DNA of 64,000 nucleotides from Spongiactinospora rosea (GCF_003315795.1 NZ_QMEY01000001.1:124001-188000); one strand, 5' to 3'; shown: positions 1 through 9,119, numbered from the stretch's first letter. Notes: a model not told the origin generated them from the letters alone. Numbers and translations: made by a program.

Positions 1-10
1 GGGGCCGTTC

Positions 11-1294
11 GTGATCGCGATGGCCGCGGTGGCGCTCGTGCTCGGCGCGGCCGGCCTGGGCGCGGCGCTGCGGGCGGTACGCCGGGGCCGGTGGGCCGGG
101 CTGCCGCTCGGCCGCTGGCTCACCCTGGCCGGATGCATGGCCGCCGGGGTGCTCGCGCTGCTGCCCCCCTCCGGCTCCTCCGACCACCTCAACTACGCCG
201 CCTACGGCCGGATCGCCGCCCTCGGCCACGACCCCTACGCGACCACCCCCGCCGAGTTGCCGCAGGTCGCCGGGTGGCCCGAGGAGTGGAGGAACACCCC
301 GAGCGTGTACGGTCCGGTGGCCTCGGCGGTCCACCTGCTGGCGGGCCTGGCGGGCGGCGGGTCCGTGCGGCTCACGGTGTTCGCGCTGGAGGTCGCGAAC
401 GCCGCCGCGTTCATCCTGACCGCGCTGCTGATCCACCGGCTGACCCGCGGCGACGCGCGGGCCGCGCTGCTGTGGGCGGGCAACCCGCTGGTCCTCTACC
501 ACCTGGCCGCCGGGATGCACGTGGACACCTTCGCCGCGTTCGCCGTCGTCGCGGCGCTGGCCGTGGGGGTCGGTACGGCGGGCCGCCGCGCGGGCACCGG
601 CGCGCTGATCGGCCTGGCCATGGCCGTGAAGATCAACGCGGGCCTGGTCGCGCTCGGCCCCGCCTGGGCGCTGCGCCGCGCCCCCGCCAGGCTGGCGATG
701 GTCGCCGCCGTGGCCACCGCGACCGTGGCCGGGACGTACGCGCTGGCCGGTCCGCACTCACTGGACCAGGTCGCGCGGGCCAGTCGCTCCCTGTCGCACG
801 CCACGCCGTGGCAGTTGTTCCAGGCCGCCCTGCAGGGGCTGCTCGGCCCCGGCGGCTACGTGATCTGGATCCAGCTCGCCTCGCTGGCGGTGATCGCCGC
901 CCTGGCCGCGCTGCTGCTGCGGGCCATGCCGGGGGAGGCATCGGCCGCGCAGGTGGCGGCGGCCGTGGTGGTGGCCTACCTGTTCGCCGCGCCGTACGCG
1001 TTGCCGTGGTACGACGGCCTGGCGTTCGCGCTGGTCGCGATGATCCCGGCGGCCGGGGCGCTGGACGCCTTCCTGGTCGCCCGGCTGGCGGCGCTGTCGC
1101 TCGCGTACCTGCCCGCGCGGGTGGTGGACCAGCCGCCCGAGCTGGCCAAATGGCTGCTCGAAGTGGTCAGGAAGCAGGCGGCGCCGTGGATTCTGCTGGC
1201 CGTGACCGTGGCTCTGGCGGTGTGGGCGTGGCGGGCCCGGCGAGTTGCAGCGCCCGTACCGCCGCCGCCAGTGTCAGCGGCACCGCGAACGTGA
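11..1294 (+). CDS. GT-C family polyprenol-phosphate-dependent mannosyltransferase-like membrane protein
   Basis: Integral-membrane protein resembling the actinobacterial polyprenol-phosphate-mannose-dependent mannosyltransferases (MptA/MptB type) that elongate envelope glycans on the outer face of the membrane. Roughly ten hydrophobic segments span residues 1-410. The first loop, near residues 56-76, reads SDHLNYAAYGRIAALGHDPY, fitting the family pattern of an acidic residue, then YAA-GR, then DPY. The chosen start is GTG at 11, but the frame is open back to base 2 and 427 residues is slightly short, so the real 5' end may lie outside the window. The 3' end overlaps the convergent phosphatase-fold gene by 128 bases. 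The donor and acceptor sugar are not determinable here. Confidence 0.75.
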   Translation: MIAMAAVALVLGAAGLGAALRAVRRGRWAGLPLGRWLTLAGCMAAGVLALLPPSGSSDHLNYAAYGRIAALGHDPYATTPAELPQVAGWPEEWRNTPSVYGPVASAVHLLAGLAGGGSVRLTVFALEVANAAAFILTALLIHRLTRGDARAALLWAGNPLVLYHLAAGMHVDTFAAFAVVAALAVGVGTAGRRAGTGALIGLAMAVKINAGLVALGPAWALRRAPARLAMVAAVATATVAGTYALAGPHSLDQVARASRSLSHATPWQLFQAALQGLLGPGGYVIWIQLASLAVIAALAALLLRAMPGEASAAQVAAAVVVAYLFAAPYALPWYDGLAFALVAMIPAAGALDAFLVARLAALSLAYLPARVVDQPPELAKWLLEVVRKQAAPWILLAVTVALAVWAWRARRVAAPVPPPPVSAAPRT

Positions 1295-3386
1295 GCGCCA
1301 TCGCCGGGATCGCCACCCCGGAGTCGTTGATCAGGAACCCGGCGAGCGCGCAGCTCAGCATCCCGAACAACGCCGGGCGCAGGCTCGGCGCGCGCCGGTA
1401 GAGGAGTTCCAGCGCGGAGGCCCCCCAGTTCGACGGCCTGGCCAGGACGAAGAACAGGAACGCCAGCGCGGCCAGTGACAGGACGGTCAGCGGCACGTTG
1501 CCCAGGGTGCCGATCATGGCGCTCAGCTTGCGGCCGAGCACCGGCCACGCCTCGCCGTCCAGCACCTGCTGGAAGAACGCCCCCAGGTGGGTACGCCGGT
1601 CGGCGGGCCGCCGCCAGTCCAGGAACGCGAACAGCGTGAGCAGCGCCGCCGCCGCCACCCCGACCAGCAGCAGGCGCGACACCGACAGCCTGCGGCCGGA
1701 CAGCAGCGTGAGGAACACCGCGACGCCGACCACGAACGCGGGCACCCCGCCGAAGTCGGCCCCCCACGACGGCCACCCGTCGGCGAACACCGCCAGCAGG
1801 CCGTACGCCCCGCACACCACGAGCGCCAGGCGGCGCCTGCCCCGGGTGACGAGGGGGTGCGCGAGCCCGGCCAGCAGCATGATCGTGGCGGTGGCGAACA
1901 CCGCGAACGCGATGTTCCCGAACCCGTAGAAGCGCCCGCCGGTGACCGGTTCGTAGCCGGTCACGGCGTTGATCTGGAGCTGGGAGCCGGTGGCGACGTC
2001 GAGCATCAGGCACACGGAGGTCACCCCGGCGACCACCGTCAGCGGCCCCAGTACCGCGTGCCGCCAGGGCCCGGCGAAGGCCAGGCCGGTGATCAGGAAG
2101 GCGAACCCGAGGATGGTCGCGATCAGCCCGGCCATCGCGCTGCCGGTGCTCCACCACGGCACGAGCTGCGCCAGGAAGCTGGACACCGCCACGGCGGCGC
2201 TGACCACGGCGACGACCTGGGTGGCGGCCAGCAGCCGCGAGCCGCCCCTGCCCCGCCGTACGGCGATGGCGGCGGCCAGGTAGAACAGCACCTGGACGAT
2301 GACCAGGGCGATGTAGAAGGGCGTGCGGACGGTACGCAGGACCTGGCTGGCCAGGTCGGCGTCGGCCAGCTCGCGTACGGTCGCGCCGCCGGGGGCGTTG
2401 ACGTGCCAGGGCCGGCCGCTCACCCCGGCCGGGGGCCGCTCCAGACCGGCCAGGTACAGCGCGGTGGCGGTCAGGTCGGTGATGGTGACCAGGCCCTGCT
2501 GGCGGGTGGAGGAGGCGGTGAGCCGCCCGGCGTATCGCTTGCCGTCCGGGCCGGGGCCGTGCCCGATGGCCACGTGCAGGTGGGCGGCGGTGGAGATGTC
2601 GGAGATGCCCGCGACGAGGACCGACGTCCCCGGGGGCAGGTGGGCCAGCAGCGTGCCGATCTCGCGGTCGGCGGTGGCCACGGCGTGCTCCCTGGCCTGC
2701 TCGGTGGGCGGGATGGGCTCGCCGGTGCCGTCCACGCCCCGGTCGATCCAGGCCCTGGCGAGCTCGTCGGCCTCCATCACGATCAGGCGGTAGGGGGTGA
2801 GGTCGTCGATGCCCTCCGGCGTGGCCGAGTATTTGGCGATATTTCCGCTCTGGTCGGCCGCACCGAGGGCGGCACCGGGGCCGATCGCCGCGACCTTCCA
2901 CCCCTTGTCCGCCATCGCCTGCCCGAGCGAGCCGATCCGCGCCCGGTAGGACTGGTCGTCGTTGAACGCCCGCAGGTTGTCCCAGCCGGGCACCCGCGCG
3001 CCGCCGTCCGCAGTGGGCTCGGGCAGCGGCGGCAGCCCGCACCCGGCCCCCGGCGCGCCCGCCCGCTGGCCCGCCGAGATCGTCAGCCAGCCGGACACCG
3101 GGCAGGTGATCGCCCGGTTGGGCGGCGGGATGGTCCGTGTGGACAGCGACCCCACCGCGCCCTCGGCGGCCAGCCTCCACAGGTTGGGGGTGGTCTTCTG
3201 GTCGATGTCCGCCCATTCCAGGCCGGGGACGCCGATCACGGCCACCGGCACCGGAATCGGACCCGTCGCCGCCGCGGCGGCCCCGGGGACCGTCAGGACG
3301 AACAGCGCGGCCAGCGCCGCGAGCAGGGCGGCGGCGCGGGGGGAGCGGAGCGGGCCGTACGCGGTGCCGGCGTCCGGGCGATGCAT
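1167..3386 (-). CDS. alkaline phosphatase-fold protein with C-terminal multi-TM region
   Basis: A 739-residue protein: N-terminal signal or anchor segment (about residues 18-40), then an extracytoplasmic alkaline-phosphatase/sulfatase-like half with VIGVPGLEWADID and TPNLWRLAAEGA (about 50-85) and a TCPVSGWLTISAG stretch, then about eight membrane segments from residue 330 on. The start is ATG 3386 because AGGAG lies nine bases upstream; a longer frame to 3464 has no ribosome site. Its neighbours are envelope mannosyltransferases, so a role in cell-envelope glycan or phospholipid metabolism is likely (inference). The N-terminal half could act on a phospho- or sulpho-ester. I do not recognise a named gene. 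Confidence 0.75.
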   Translation of the reverse strand: MHRPDAGTAYGPLRSPRAAALLAALAALFVLTVPGAAAAATGPIPVPVAVIGVPGLEWADIDQKTTPNLWRLAAEGAVGSLSTRTIPPPNRAITCPVSGWLTISAGQRAGAPGAGCGLPPLPEPTADGGARVPGWDNLRAFNDDQSYRARIGSLGQAMADKGWKVAAIGPGAALGAADQSGNIAKYSATPEGIDDLTPYRLIVMEADELARAWIDRGVDGTGEPIPPTEQAREHAVATADREIGTLLAHLPPGTSVLVAGISDISTAAHLHVAIGHGPGPDGKRYAGRLTASSTRQQGLVTITDLTATALYLAGLERPPAGVSGRPWHVNAPGGATVRELADADLASQVLRTVRTPFYIALVIVQVLFYLAAAIAVRRGRGGSRLLAATQVVAVVSAAVAVSSFLAQLVPWWSTGSAMAGLIATILGFAFLITGLAFAGPWRHAVLGPLTVVAGVTSVCLMLDVATGSQLQINAVTGYEPVTGGRFYGFGNIAFAVFATATIMLLAGLAHPLVTRGRRRLALVVCGAYGLLAVFADGWPSWGADFGGVPAFVVGVAVFLTLLSGRRLSVSRLLLVGVAAAALLTLFAFLDWRRPADRRTHLGAFFQQVLDGEAWPVLGRKLSAMIGTLGNVPLTVLSLAALAFLFFVLARPSNWGASALELLYRRAPSLRPALFGMLSCALAGFLINDSGVAIPAMALTFAVPLTLAAAVRALQLAGPATPTPPEPRSRPAESTAPPAS

Positions 3387-3482
3387 GTGATGCCGCTCCT
3401 TAGTGCTTGCCTGCTCTGTCTGTGCCCTTGCTGTGTACTTGACGGGGCTTCGGGGGGCCCGCACCGGGCGGAGGCTCCACGG

Positions 3483-3488
3483 TAACCT
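3483..3488 (+). promoter_or_regulatory. -10 box of a leaderless promoter
   Basis: TAACCT ends eight bases before the GTG start at 3497, and there is no purine-rich ribosome site between. This predicts a leaderless mRNA for the following mannosyltransferase. Confidence 0.5.
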
Positions 3489-3496
3489 CCCACGTC

Positions 3497-4771
3497 GTGA
3501 AGACTGGCGAGGTGCCCTCCGTCGAGCCCACCGTGACCACCGCCGTGAAGGCCGCGCGGTGGTGGGCGTGGCCGCCCGCCGTACTGCTCGTGGCCGCGGC
3601 GGTCGCGCCCCTGGTCGGCTACTGGCTCTTCAACGTAGACGACCAACGACTCGTCGATCTCGATGTGTACCGTACCGGGGGACAGGCCATCCTGGACGGC
3701 CGTCCGCTGTACGACTTCATCACCCCGGCCCCTCAGCTCCTGCCGTTCACCTACCCGCCGGTGGCCGGGCTGCTGGCCACGCCGCTGGCCGTGCTGAGCT
3801 GGCCAGTGGCGCAGTGGGTGTGGACCGTGGGGATCTTCCTGGCGCTCGCGGTGACCGTCGGCCACGCCTTCCGTGCCTTCCGTCCGTCGCTGGCCCGCGC
3901 TGGCGGCCTGGCCGTACCGCTGCTGTTCGCGGCCCTCATGATCGCCTGCACCTACCTGATGCCGATCAGGGACCAGGTGCGTTTCGGCCAGGTGGACATC
4001 CTGCTGGTCGCGCTCTGCCTGGCCGACTGCGTGGCCCGCCGTCCGTGGTGGCCGCGCGGGCTGCTGATCGGGATCGCCACCGCGGTCAAGCTCACGCCCG
4101 GGGTCTTCCTGATCTACCTGCTGATCACGAGCTGGGGCCGCGACCACGACAGAGAGCAGCGCCGGACGCTGTACGTGGCGGTTCTCACAGCGGGCCTGCT
4201 GACCGTCCTGCCGTTCCTGGTCATCCCGCAGGACGCCGCGCAGTTCTGGTTCTCCGCGCTGCTCGACAGCGACCGGCTCGGGGCCAACACCGGCACCACC
4301 AACCAGTCCATGCGCGGCATGCTGCTGCGGCTCTACTGGCCCGAACCGCTCAGCACCCTGCTCTGGCTGGCGCTGGTCGCCGCGGTCGGCTGGTACGGCT
4401 TCCGCCGCGCCCGCGAGGCCCTGGCCGCAGGCGACACGCTCACCGCGGTCGCGCTCACCGCCCTGATGGCCGTACTGCTGTCGCCCGTGGCCTGGATCCA
4501 CCACCTGGCCTGGGTCGTCGTGGTGCTCGGGGCGCTGGCCGGCGACGGCCGCGACCGGGTGCGGCTGTGGGTCGCGGGCGGGGTGTGGCTCTACTACGTG
4601 GTGCCGATCCCGTGGTGGGGGGTCACGATCAGGGCCGCCGAGATCCCCGTGATCAGCCCGGTGTTCGGCAGGATCGTGCAGAACGCCTTCGGGCTCGGCG
4701 CGCTCGGCCTGGTCTGGCTGCTCGGTTCGTGGCTGCCCCGGCGGCGGGCATCGGTTGAATCGGACAGGTAG
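3497..4771 (+). CDS. glycosyltransferase family 87 (DUF2029) membrane mannosyltransferase
   Basis: A 424-residue GT-C enzyme of the GT87/DUF2029 family, whose best known member PimE adds alpha-1,2-mannose to phosphatidylinositol mannosides using polyprenol-phosphate mannose. About ten membrane helices are visible. The first external loop carries the family signature DLDVYRTGG (about residues 53-61) followed by LPFTYPPVAGLL (about 80-91); the first Asp of that loop is the expected catalytic base. The GTG start at 3497 is supported by the adjacent -10 box and agrees with the start of the first TM region. It is divergent from the phosphatase-fold gene. The exact acceptor is unknown. Confidence 0.85.
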   Translation: MKTGEVPSVEPTVTTAVKAARWWAWPPAVLLVAAAVAPLVGYWLFNVDDQRLVDLDVYRTGGQAILDGRPLYDFITPAPQLLPFTYPPVAGLLATPLAVLSWPVAQWVWTVGIFLALAVTVGHAFRAFRPSLARAGGLAVPLLFAALMIACTYLMPIRDQVRFGQVDILLVALCLADCVARRPWWPRGLLIGIATAVKLTPGVFLIYLLITSWGRDHDREQRRTLYVAVLTAGLLTVLPFLVIPQDAAQFWFSALLDSDRLGANTGTTNQSMRGMLLRLYWPEPLSTLLWLALVAAVGWYGFRRAREALAAGDTLTAVALTALMAVLLSPVAWIHHLAWVVVVLGALAGDGRDRVRLWVAGGVWLYYVVPIPWWGVTIRAAEIPVISPVFGRIVQNAFGLGALGLVWLLGSWLPRRRASVESDR

Positions 4772-4801
4772 AAATTCGCGTTCACCACGCCGCACAGTGG
4801 C

Positions 4802-4807
4802 TACCCT
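4802..4807 (+). promoter_or_regulatory. -10 box of a leaderless pheA promoter
   Basis: TACCCT lies six bases before the pheA ATG (4814). No Shine-Dalgarno sequence is present, so a leaderless transcript is predicted. Confidence 0.5.
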
Positions 4808-4813
4808 GGTGAT

Positions 4814-5734
4814 ATGTCGAAACTCGCCTATCTGGGGCCCGAGGGCACCTTCAGCGAGGAGGCCCTGCGGATCCTGGCGCCCGAGGCAGAGCGGCTGTCC
4901 TGCCCCAATGTGGGGGCGGCGCTCGAAGCCGTACGGCGTGGCGTGGCCGACGCCGCGGTGGTCCCGCTGGAAAACTCCCTCGAAGGCGGCATCGCCTCCA
5001 CGCTCGACGAGCTGGTCCGCGGTGAGCCGCTGCTCATCACCGCCGAGCTGCTGCTCCCGGTCCGCTTCTCGCTGCTCGCCCGGCCGGGCACCGAGATCCC
5101 CCACATCAAGCGCTTGCTGACCCACCCGGCCGCGCACACGCAGTGCCGCGGGTTCATCGCCCGCGAGCTGCCCGACGCCTTGGTGGTCGCCTCCGCGTCC
5201 ACCGCCGCCGCCGCCCAGGAGGTGGCGCTGCCCGGCTCGCCGTACGACGCCGCCATCGGCGCGTCCATCGCGGGCGAGCACTACGGCCTGCTGGAGATCG
5301 CCTCCAACGTCGGCGACCGCGACGACACGGTGACCCGGTTCGTCATGGTGGGCAGGCCCGCCCCGCTGCCCGCGCCGACCGGGGCCGACCGCACCTCGAC
5401 GGTCGCCTTCCTGGCCGAAGACCACCCGGGCGCGCTGCTGGAGCTGCTGACCGAGTTCTCCGTGCGGGGGGTCAACCTCTCGCGCATCGAGTCCCGGCCC
5501 ACCGGCGACGGCATCGGCAGTTACTTCTTCTTCTTCGACTTCGAGGGCCACGTGGCCGACGCCCGCGTCGGCGAGGCGATCTCCGGCCTGCACCGGGTGT
5601 GCGCCGACGTGCGGTTCCTGGGCAGCTACCCGCGGGCCGACGGCATCGCGCCGCAGATCCGGCGGGGCACCTCCGACACCGAGTTCGCCGAGGCGGGGGA
5701 GTGGCTGGCCCGCGTCCGCGAAGGGCGCCTCTGA
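4814..5734 (+). CDS. pheA: prephenate dehydratase
   Basis: Converts prephenate to phenylpyruvate in phenylalanine biosynthesis, in the cytoplasm. The 306-residue monofunctional form has the catalytic bilobed domain (residues 1-180) with YLGPEGTFSEEAL near the start, PLENSLEGG around 51-59 and the TRF catalytic threonine in DDTVTRFVMVG near 175-180. A regulatory ACT domain follows (about 195-275) with the ESRP phenylalanine-binding motif in NLSRIESRPT. There is no chorismate mutase domain. It lies directly upstream of serS, 66 bases apart, each with its own leaderless-type -10 box. Feedback inhibition by phenylalanine is expected from the ACT domain. Confidence 0.97.
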   Translation: MSKLAYLGPEGTFSEEALRILAPEAERLSCPNVGAALEAVRRGVADAAVVPLENSLEGGIASTLDELVRGEPLLITAELLLPVRFSLLARPGTEIPHIKRLLTHPAAHTQCRGFIARELPDALVVASASTAAAAQEVALPGSPYDAAIGASIAGEHYGLLEIASNVGDRDDTVTRFVMVGRPAPLPAPTGADRTSTVAFLAEDHPGALLELLTEFSVRGVNLSRIESRPTGDGIGSYFFFFDFEGHVADARVGEAISGLHRVCADVRFLGSYPRADGIAPQIRRGTSDTEFAEAGEWLARVREGRL

Positions 5735-5787
5735 AAGCCGCCTCCGGCAGGGGCCGCGTCCGCGAGCGGCGCGGCCTTTCCCCCCGG

Positions 5788-5793
5788 TAGCCT
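5788..5793 (+). promoter_or_regulatory. -10 box of a leaderless serS promoter
   Basis: TAGCCT is followed by seven bases and then the GTG start of serS at 5801, with no ribosome site between. Confidence 0.5.
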
Positions 5794-5800
5794 TTGCACT

Positions 5801-7066
5801 GTGATTGACCTGCGTACCCTTCGAGAAGACCCGGACCGGCTCCGGGCGTCGCAGCGCGCCCGGGGCGAAGACGACTCGATCGTCGACTCACTGCTCGAAC
5901 TCGACGCGAGCCACCGCTCCGCGCTCAGTTCCTTCGAGAGCCTGCGCGCCGAGCAGAAGTCCATGGGCAAGTCGGTCTCCAGGTCGTCGGGCGCGGAGAA
6001 GGACGCGCTGCTGAGCCGGGCCAAGGAGCTGGCCGCGCAGGTGAAGGCCGCCGAGGCGGAGGCCGAGGCGCTGGCCGGGCGGCTCGACGCGGCGGTCGCC
6101 GCGGTGCCCAACCTGGTCGACGAGGCCGCCCCGCACGGCGGCGAGGACGACTACGTGGTGCTGGAGGAGGTCGGCGCGAAGCCGTCGTTCGACTTCGAGC
6201 CGCGCGACCACCTGGACCTGGGCGAACGGCTCGGCGCGATCGACACCGAGCGCGGCGCGAAGGTCTCCGGGGCGCGGTTCTTCTTCCTGACCGGCGTCGG
6301 CGCCCGCCTCCAGCTCGCCATGCTCAACCTGGCCATGCAGCAGGCGGTGGAGGCGGGCTTCGTCCCGATGATCCCGCCTGTGCTGGTCAAGCCCGACGCC
6401 ATGCGCGGCACGGGCTTCCAGGTCGAGCACGACAAGGAGATCTACCACCTCCCCGAAGACGACCTCTACCTGGTGGGCACCTCGGAGGTGCCGCTCGCGG
6501 CCTACCACGCCGACGAGATCCTCGACACCACCGCGCTGCCGCTGCGCTACGCCGGGTGGTCCTCGTGCTTCCGCAGGGAGGCCGGGTCCTACGGCAAGGA
6601 CACCCGGGGCATCATCCGCGTCCACCAGTTCGACAAGGTGGAGATGTTCTCCTTCTGCCGCCCCGAAGACGCGGCGGAGGAGCACCGCAGGCTGCTGGCC
6701 TGGGAGCAGGCGATGCTGGCCAAGGTCGAGCTGCCGTACCGGGTGATCGACGTGGCGGCGGGCGACCTGGGCACGTCGGCGGCGCGGAAGTTCGACTGCG
6801 AGGCGTGGATCCCGAGCCAGGGCCGCTACCGGGAGGTCACCTCGACCTCCAACTGCACGGAGTTCCAGGCCCGGCGGCTGTCGGTGCGCCACCGCGGCGA
6901 GGACGGCAAGACCCGTCCGGTCGCCACGCTCAACGGCACGCTGGCCACCACTCGCTGGATCGTCGCGATCCTGGAGAACCACCAGCGAGCCGACGGCTCG
7001 GTGGTGGTGCCGGCCGCGCTCCGGCCCTATGTCGGTCTCGATGTGCTGGAGCCGGTGAAGAAATAG
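5801..7066 (+). CDS. serS: serine--tRNA ligase
   Basis: Class II aminoacyl-tRNA synthetase that charges tRNA-Ser (and tRNA-Sec where present) with serine. The 421 residues comprise the long N-terminal antiparallel coiled coil (about 1-100) that grips the long variable arm of tRNA-Ser, then the catalytic core. Motif 2 is visible around [16 protein letters not shown] and motif 3 in [16 protein letters not shown] near the C-terminus. The start is GTG 5801, in line with the conserved MIDLR N-terminus. Two of its substrates, tRNA-Ser(TGA) and tRNA-Ser(GCT), are encoded in the same window. A hairpin followed by a T-rich stretch lies just downstream. Confidence 0.98.
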   Translation: MIDLRTLREDPDRLRASQRARGEDDSIVDSLLELDASHRSALSSFESLRAEQKSMGKSVSRSSGAEKDALLSRAKELAAQVKAAEAEAEALAGRLDAAVAAVPNLVDEAAPHGGEDDYVVLEEVGAKPSFDFEPRDHLDLGERLGAIDTERGAKVSGARFFFLTGVGARLQLAMLNLAMQQAVEAGFVPMIPPVLVKPDAMRGTGFQVEHDKEIYHLPEDDLYLVGTSEVPLAAYHADEILDTTALPLRYAGWSSCFRREAGSYGKDTRGIIRVHQFDKVEMFSFCRPEDAAEEHRRLLAWEQAMLAKVELPYRVIDVAAGDLGTSAARKFDCEAWIPSQGRYREVTSTSNCTEFQARRLSVRHRGEDGKTRPVATLNGTLATTRWIVAILENHQRADGSVVVPAALRPYVGLDVLEPVKK

Positions 7067-7093
7067 CCCGGCGCGGGGCTCAGTGGGTCCGTA

Positions 7094-7115
7094 GGGGCCC
7101 GCTGGGCCCCTTCTC
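7094..7115 (+). terminator. probable serS terminator
   Basis: GGGGCCC, a three-base loop and GGGCCCC form a seven-pair stem, followed by TTCTCGT, 27 bases after the serS stop. Confidence 0.5.
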
Positions 7116-7231
7116 GTACTCAGGGATCATTTCCGCATCCCGTGGCCGGAGAAGGGTTTTCAACGGTCCTGACCGGGACCGAACAACCCACTGATTCGCC
7201 CGCCGGATGTTTTGCCGTTAGATGCGCGAAA

Positions 7232-7260
7232 GGCGAGGTTCGCTTTGAGCGAACCCCGCC
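7232..7260 (-). terminator. probable cold shock gene terminator
   Basis: GGCG-A-GGTTCGC pairs with GCGAACC-C-CGCC around a five-base loop, with one internal mismatch. On the minus strand it lies 26 bases after the csp stop and is followed by TTTCGC. Confidence 0.6.
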
Positions 7261-7285
7261 CTTTACGGCGAAGCCGGTGAGGTCG

Positions 7286-7489
7286 TCAGATACCGCGTAC
7301 CTGCGAGGCCTGCGGACCCTTCTGCCCCTGTGTGATCTCGAACTCGACCCGCTGGCCGTCTTCGAGGCTGCGGTAGCCGTTGCCGACGATCTCGGAGTAG
7401 TGAACGAAAACGTCCGGCGCGCCGCCGTCCGGGGCGATGAAGCCGAAGCCCTTCTCAGCGTTGAACCACTTGACGGTTCCCTGAGCCAT
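7286..7489 (-). CDS. cold shock protein (CspA family)
   Basis: A 67-residue single cold-shock domain, an OB-fold that binds single-stranded RNA or DNA and acts as an RNA chaperone. Both nucleic-acid motifs are visible: RNP1 KGFGFI (residues 13-18) and RNP2 VFVHY (27-31). The length and the C-terminal KGPQASQV are typical. GGGAGAG lies about six bases before the ATG. A roughly 220-base region separates it from the divergent HAD gene, leaving room for the long 5' leader usual for cold shock mRNAs. Which of the actinobacterial csp paralogues it is cannot be told. Confidence 0.96.
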   Translation of the reverse strand: MAQGTVKWFNAEKGFGFIAPDGGAPDVFVHYSEIVGNGYRSLEDGQRVEFEITQGQKGPQASQVRGI

Positions 7490-7708
7490 TAAAGCTCTCC
7501 CTCAGGATGTGAAACTTGGGATCCACACCTCGTGAATCCCGGTGTGTCGTACCGCGCAGCCCCGGGGTGGCTCAGACAGTCAAGCTGGTATTCACAACGG
7601 GATCAGCTAATACAACGTCAACATATCTAACACCATCCGGGGCCGTGGTGTTCCCGCCATCGCAAAGTTTCCTCACCGAGCATGGTTCCGGGCAGACTGT
7701 AACCCGTT

Positions 7709-8527
7709 ATGACTAGACCCCGGCTGGTCGCCACCGACCTCGACGGCACCGCACTGCGTACCGATGGAACCATTTCCCCGCGTACGGCCGCGGCCTTCGC
7801 ACTTGTCGAGCGCGCGGGCGCGCTGCTCGTCTTCGTCACCGGCAGGCCGCCACGCTGGATGAGCGGCGTGGCCGCCGCCGTTCACCACCGCGGACTGGCG
7901 ATCTGCGCGAACGGCGCACTCGTCTACGATCTGCACACCGAGGCGGTCGTGGAGTCGCATCTGATCACGTCCGGAGTGCTGCGCGAGGCCATCGCGACAC
8001 TGCGGGATCGGATGCCCGCACTCGCCTTCAGCGCGGAATATGAAGGTGGTTTCGCCCGCGAGGCCCGATTTCGGCCCGACGGTAGAGACAGCCGCACACC
8101 GGAAGGGCCCGCGGTGGACGATTCCGCCCTCGTGGCGCGTCCGTGCGCCAAGCTGCTGGCCCAGGACCTCACGATGGCACCCGACCACCTGCTGACGGCC
8201 GTACACGACGTGGTGGGGCATCTGGTGACCGCCACGCATTCCAGCCGGGGGGACGGCATCATCGAAATGAGCGCGCACGGTGTGACGAAGGCCACTTCAC
8301 TGGCGGCGCTCGCCCGGCGGCACGGCATCACCGCGGAAGAGGCGGTGGCGTTCGGGGACATGCCCAACGATCTGCCGATGCTCGCGTGGGCCGGGACGGC
8401 GTACGCGGTGGCCAATGCCCACCCGCGGGTCCTGGCCGCCGTCGATCAGAGGACGGCGGCCAACGACGAGGACGGCGTCGCGGCGGTGCTGGAACGGCTC
8501 TACAGCGCCGTACAGCCCCTGCCCTGA
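7709..8527 (+). CDS. HAD-superfamily (Cof-type) phosphatase
   Basis: A 272-residue cytoplasmic hydrolase of the Cof/type IIB branch of the HAD superfamily, which dephosphorylates small phosphorylated metabolites. Visible motifs are ATDLDGTAL (nucleophile Asp10 and Asp12), TGRPP near residue 46 (motif II), a Lys in the VTKATSL region and GDMPNDLPML near 217 (motif IV, Mg2+ binding). A cap domain sits between motifs II and III. The substrate cannot be predicted. The ATG is three bases after TAACCC, so the 5' end of the mRNA is probably very close to the start codon. It converges on bpa with a shared hairpin. Confidence 0.88.
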   Translation: MTRPRLVATDLDGTALRTDGTISPRTAAAFALVERAGALLVFVTGRPPRWMSGVAAAVHHRGLAICANGALVYDLHTEAVVESHLITSGVLREAIATLRDRMPALAFSAEYEGGFAREARFRPDGRDSRTPEGPAVDDSALVARPCAKLLAQDLTMAPDHLLTAVHDVVGHLVTATHSSRGDGIIEMSAHGVTKATSLAALARRHGITAEEAVAFGDMPNDLPMLAWAGTAYAVANAHPRVLAAVDQRTAANDEDGVAAVLERLYSAVQPLP

Positions 8528-8544
8528 GAAAGGGGGCGCCCTGG

Positions 8545-8567
8545 GCCGCTCAGTGCCTCTGAGCGGC
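8545..8567. terminator. bidirectional terminator hairpin
   Basis: GCCGCTCAG and CTGAGCGGC form a perfect nine-pair stem with a five-base loop, between the convergent HAD phosphatase and bpa genes. Confidence 0.6.
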
Positions 8568-8584
8568 TTACAGGCTTCGTGGGG

Positions 8585-9106
8585 TCACAGGTACGGGCCG
8601 GACGCGCGGTGCTGTTGCTGCAGCTGCTCCTCGCCCTGCGGGAAGCCGCCGGGCAGCGCCCGGCGCATCTGCTCAAGCTGGGCGCGGGCGGCCATCTGCT
8701 GCGCGAACAGCGTGGTCTGGATCCCGTGGAACAGGCCCTCCAGCCACCCGACCAACTGCGCGTGCGCGACCCGCAACTCCGCGTCGCTCGGCGGCTGATC
8801 GTCATTGGTGAACGGCAACGACAGTCGTTCCAGCTCATCGACCAACTCGGGCGCGAGGCCGTCCTCAAGCTCCTTGATGGAACTTTGGTGGATCTCCTTG
8901 AGCCGCTTGCGGCTCGCCTCGTCAAGGGGGGCCGCGCGGACCTCTTCGAGGAGCTGGCGGATCATGCTCCCGATGCGCATGACCTTCGCCGGCTGCTCGA
9001 CCAGCTCGGTGACCGACCGCTCCTCGGAGTCGCCGTTCTCATCCTTGACCGGGACGCCCTGAGGGTCCACGACCACGATGTGCGGGGTGCTCTCCTCAGC
9101 ATTCAT
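8585..9106 (-). CDS. bpa: bacterial proteasome activator (Bpa/PafE)
   Basis: ATP-independent ring-forming activator of the actinobacterial 20S proteasome; it opens the gate and feeds unfolded substrates such as the HspR repressor. The 173-residue protein has the family core EQPAKVMRIGSMIRQLLEEV (about residues 37-56), the four-helix bundle, and the conserved QLVGWLEGLFHGIQTTLFAQ stretch. It ends in GPYL, the HbYX-like tail that inserts into proteasome alpha-ring pockets (GQYL in Mycobacterium). ATG 9106 is preferred over the upstream TTG at 9115, because TAGGTT sits seven bases before it. Only 15 bases separate it from the quinone reductase gene upstream. Presence of bpa implies a proteasome elsewhere in the genome. 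Confidence 0.95.
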   Translation of the reverse strand: MNAEESTPHIVVVDPQGVPVKDENGDSEERSVTELVEQPAKVMRIGSMIRQLLEEVRAAPLDEASRKRLKEIHQSSIKELEDGLAPELVDELERLSLPFTNDDQPPSDAELRVAHAQLVGWLEGLFHGIQTTLFAQQMAARAQLEQMRRALPGGFPQGEEQLQQQHRASGPYL

Positions 9107-9113
9107 GAATCTC

Positions 9114-9119
9114 AACCTA
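9114..9119 (-). promoter_or_regulatory. -10 box of a leaderless bpa promoter
   Basis: On the minus strand TAGGTT is followed by seven bases and the bpa ATG. It falls in the 15-base gap after the quinone reductase stop, so bpa could have its own promoter despite the tight spacing. Confidence 0.45.

Noticed and set aside
976-3216. Long minus-strand frame rich in Arg, Gly and Pro
   Set aside because: It is a shadow of the phosphatase-fold membrane protein gene on the same strand, without any recognisable domain.
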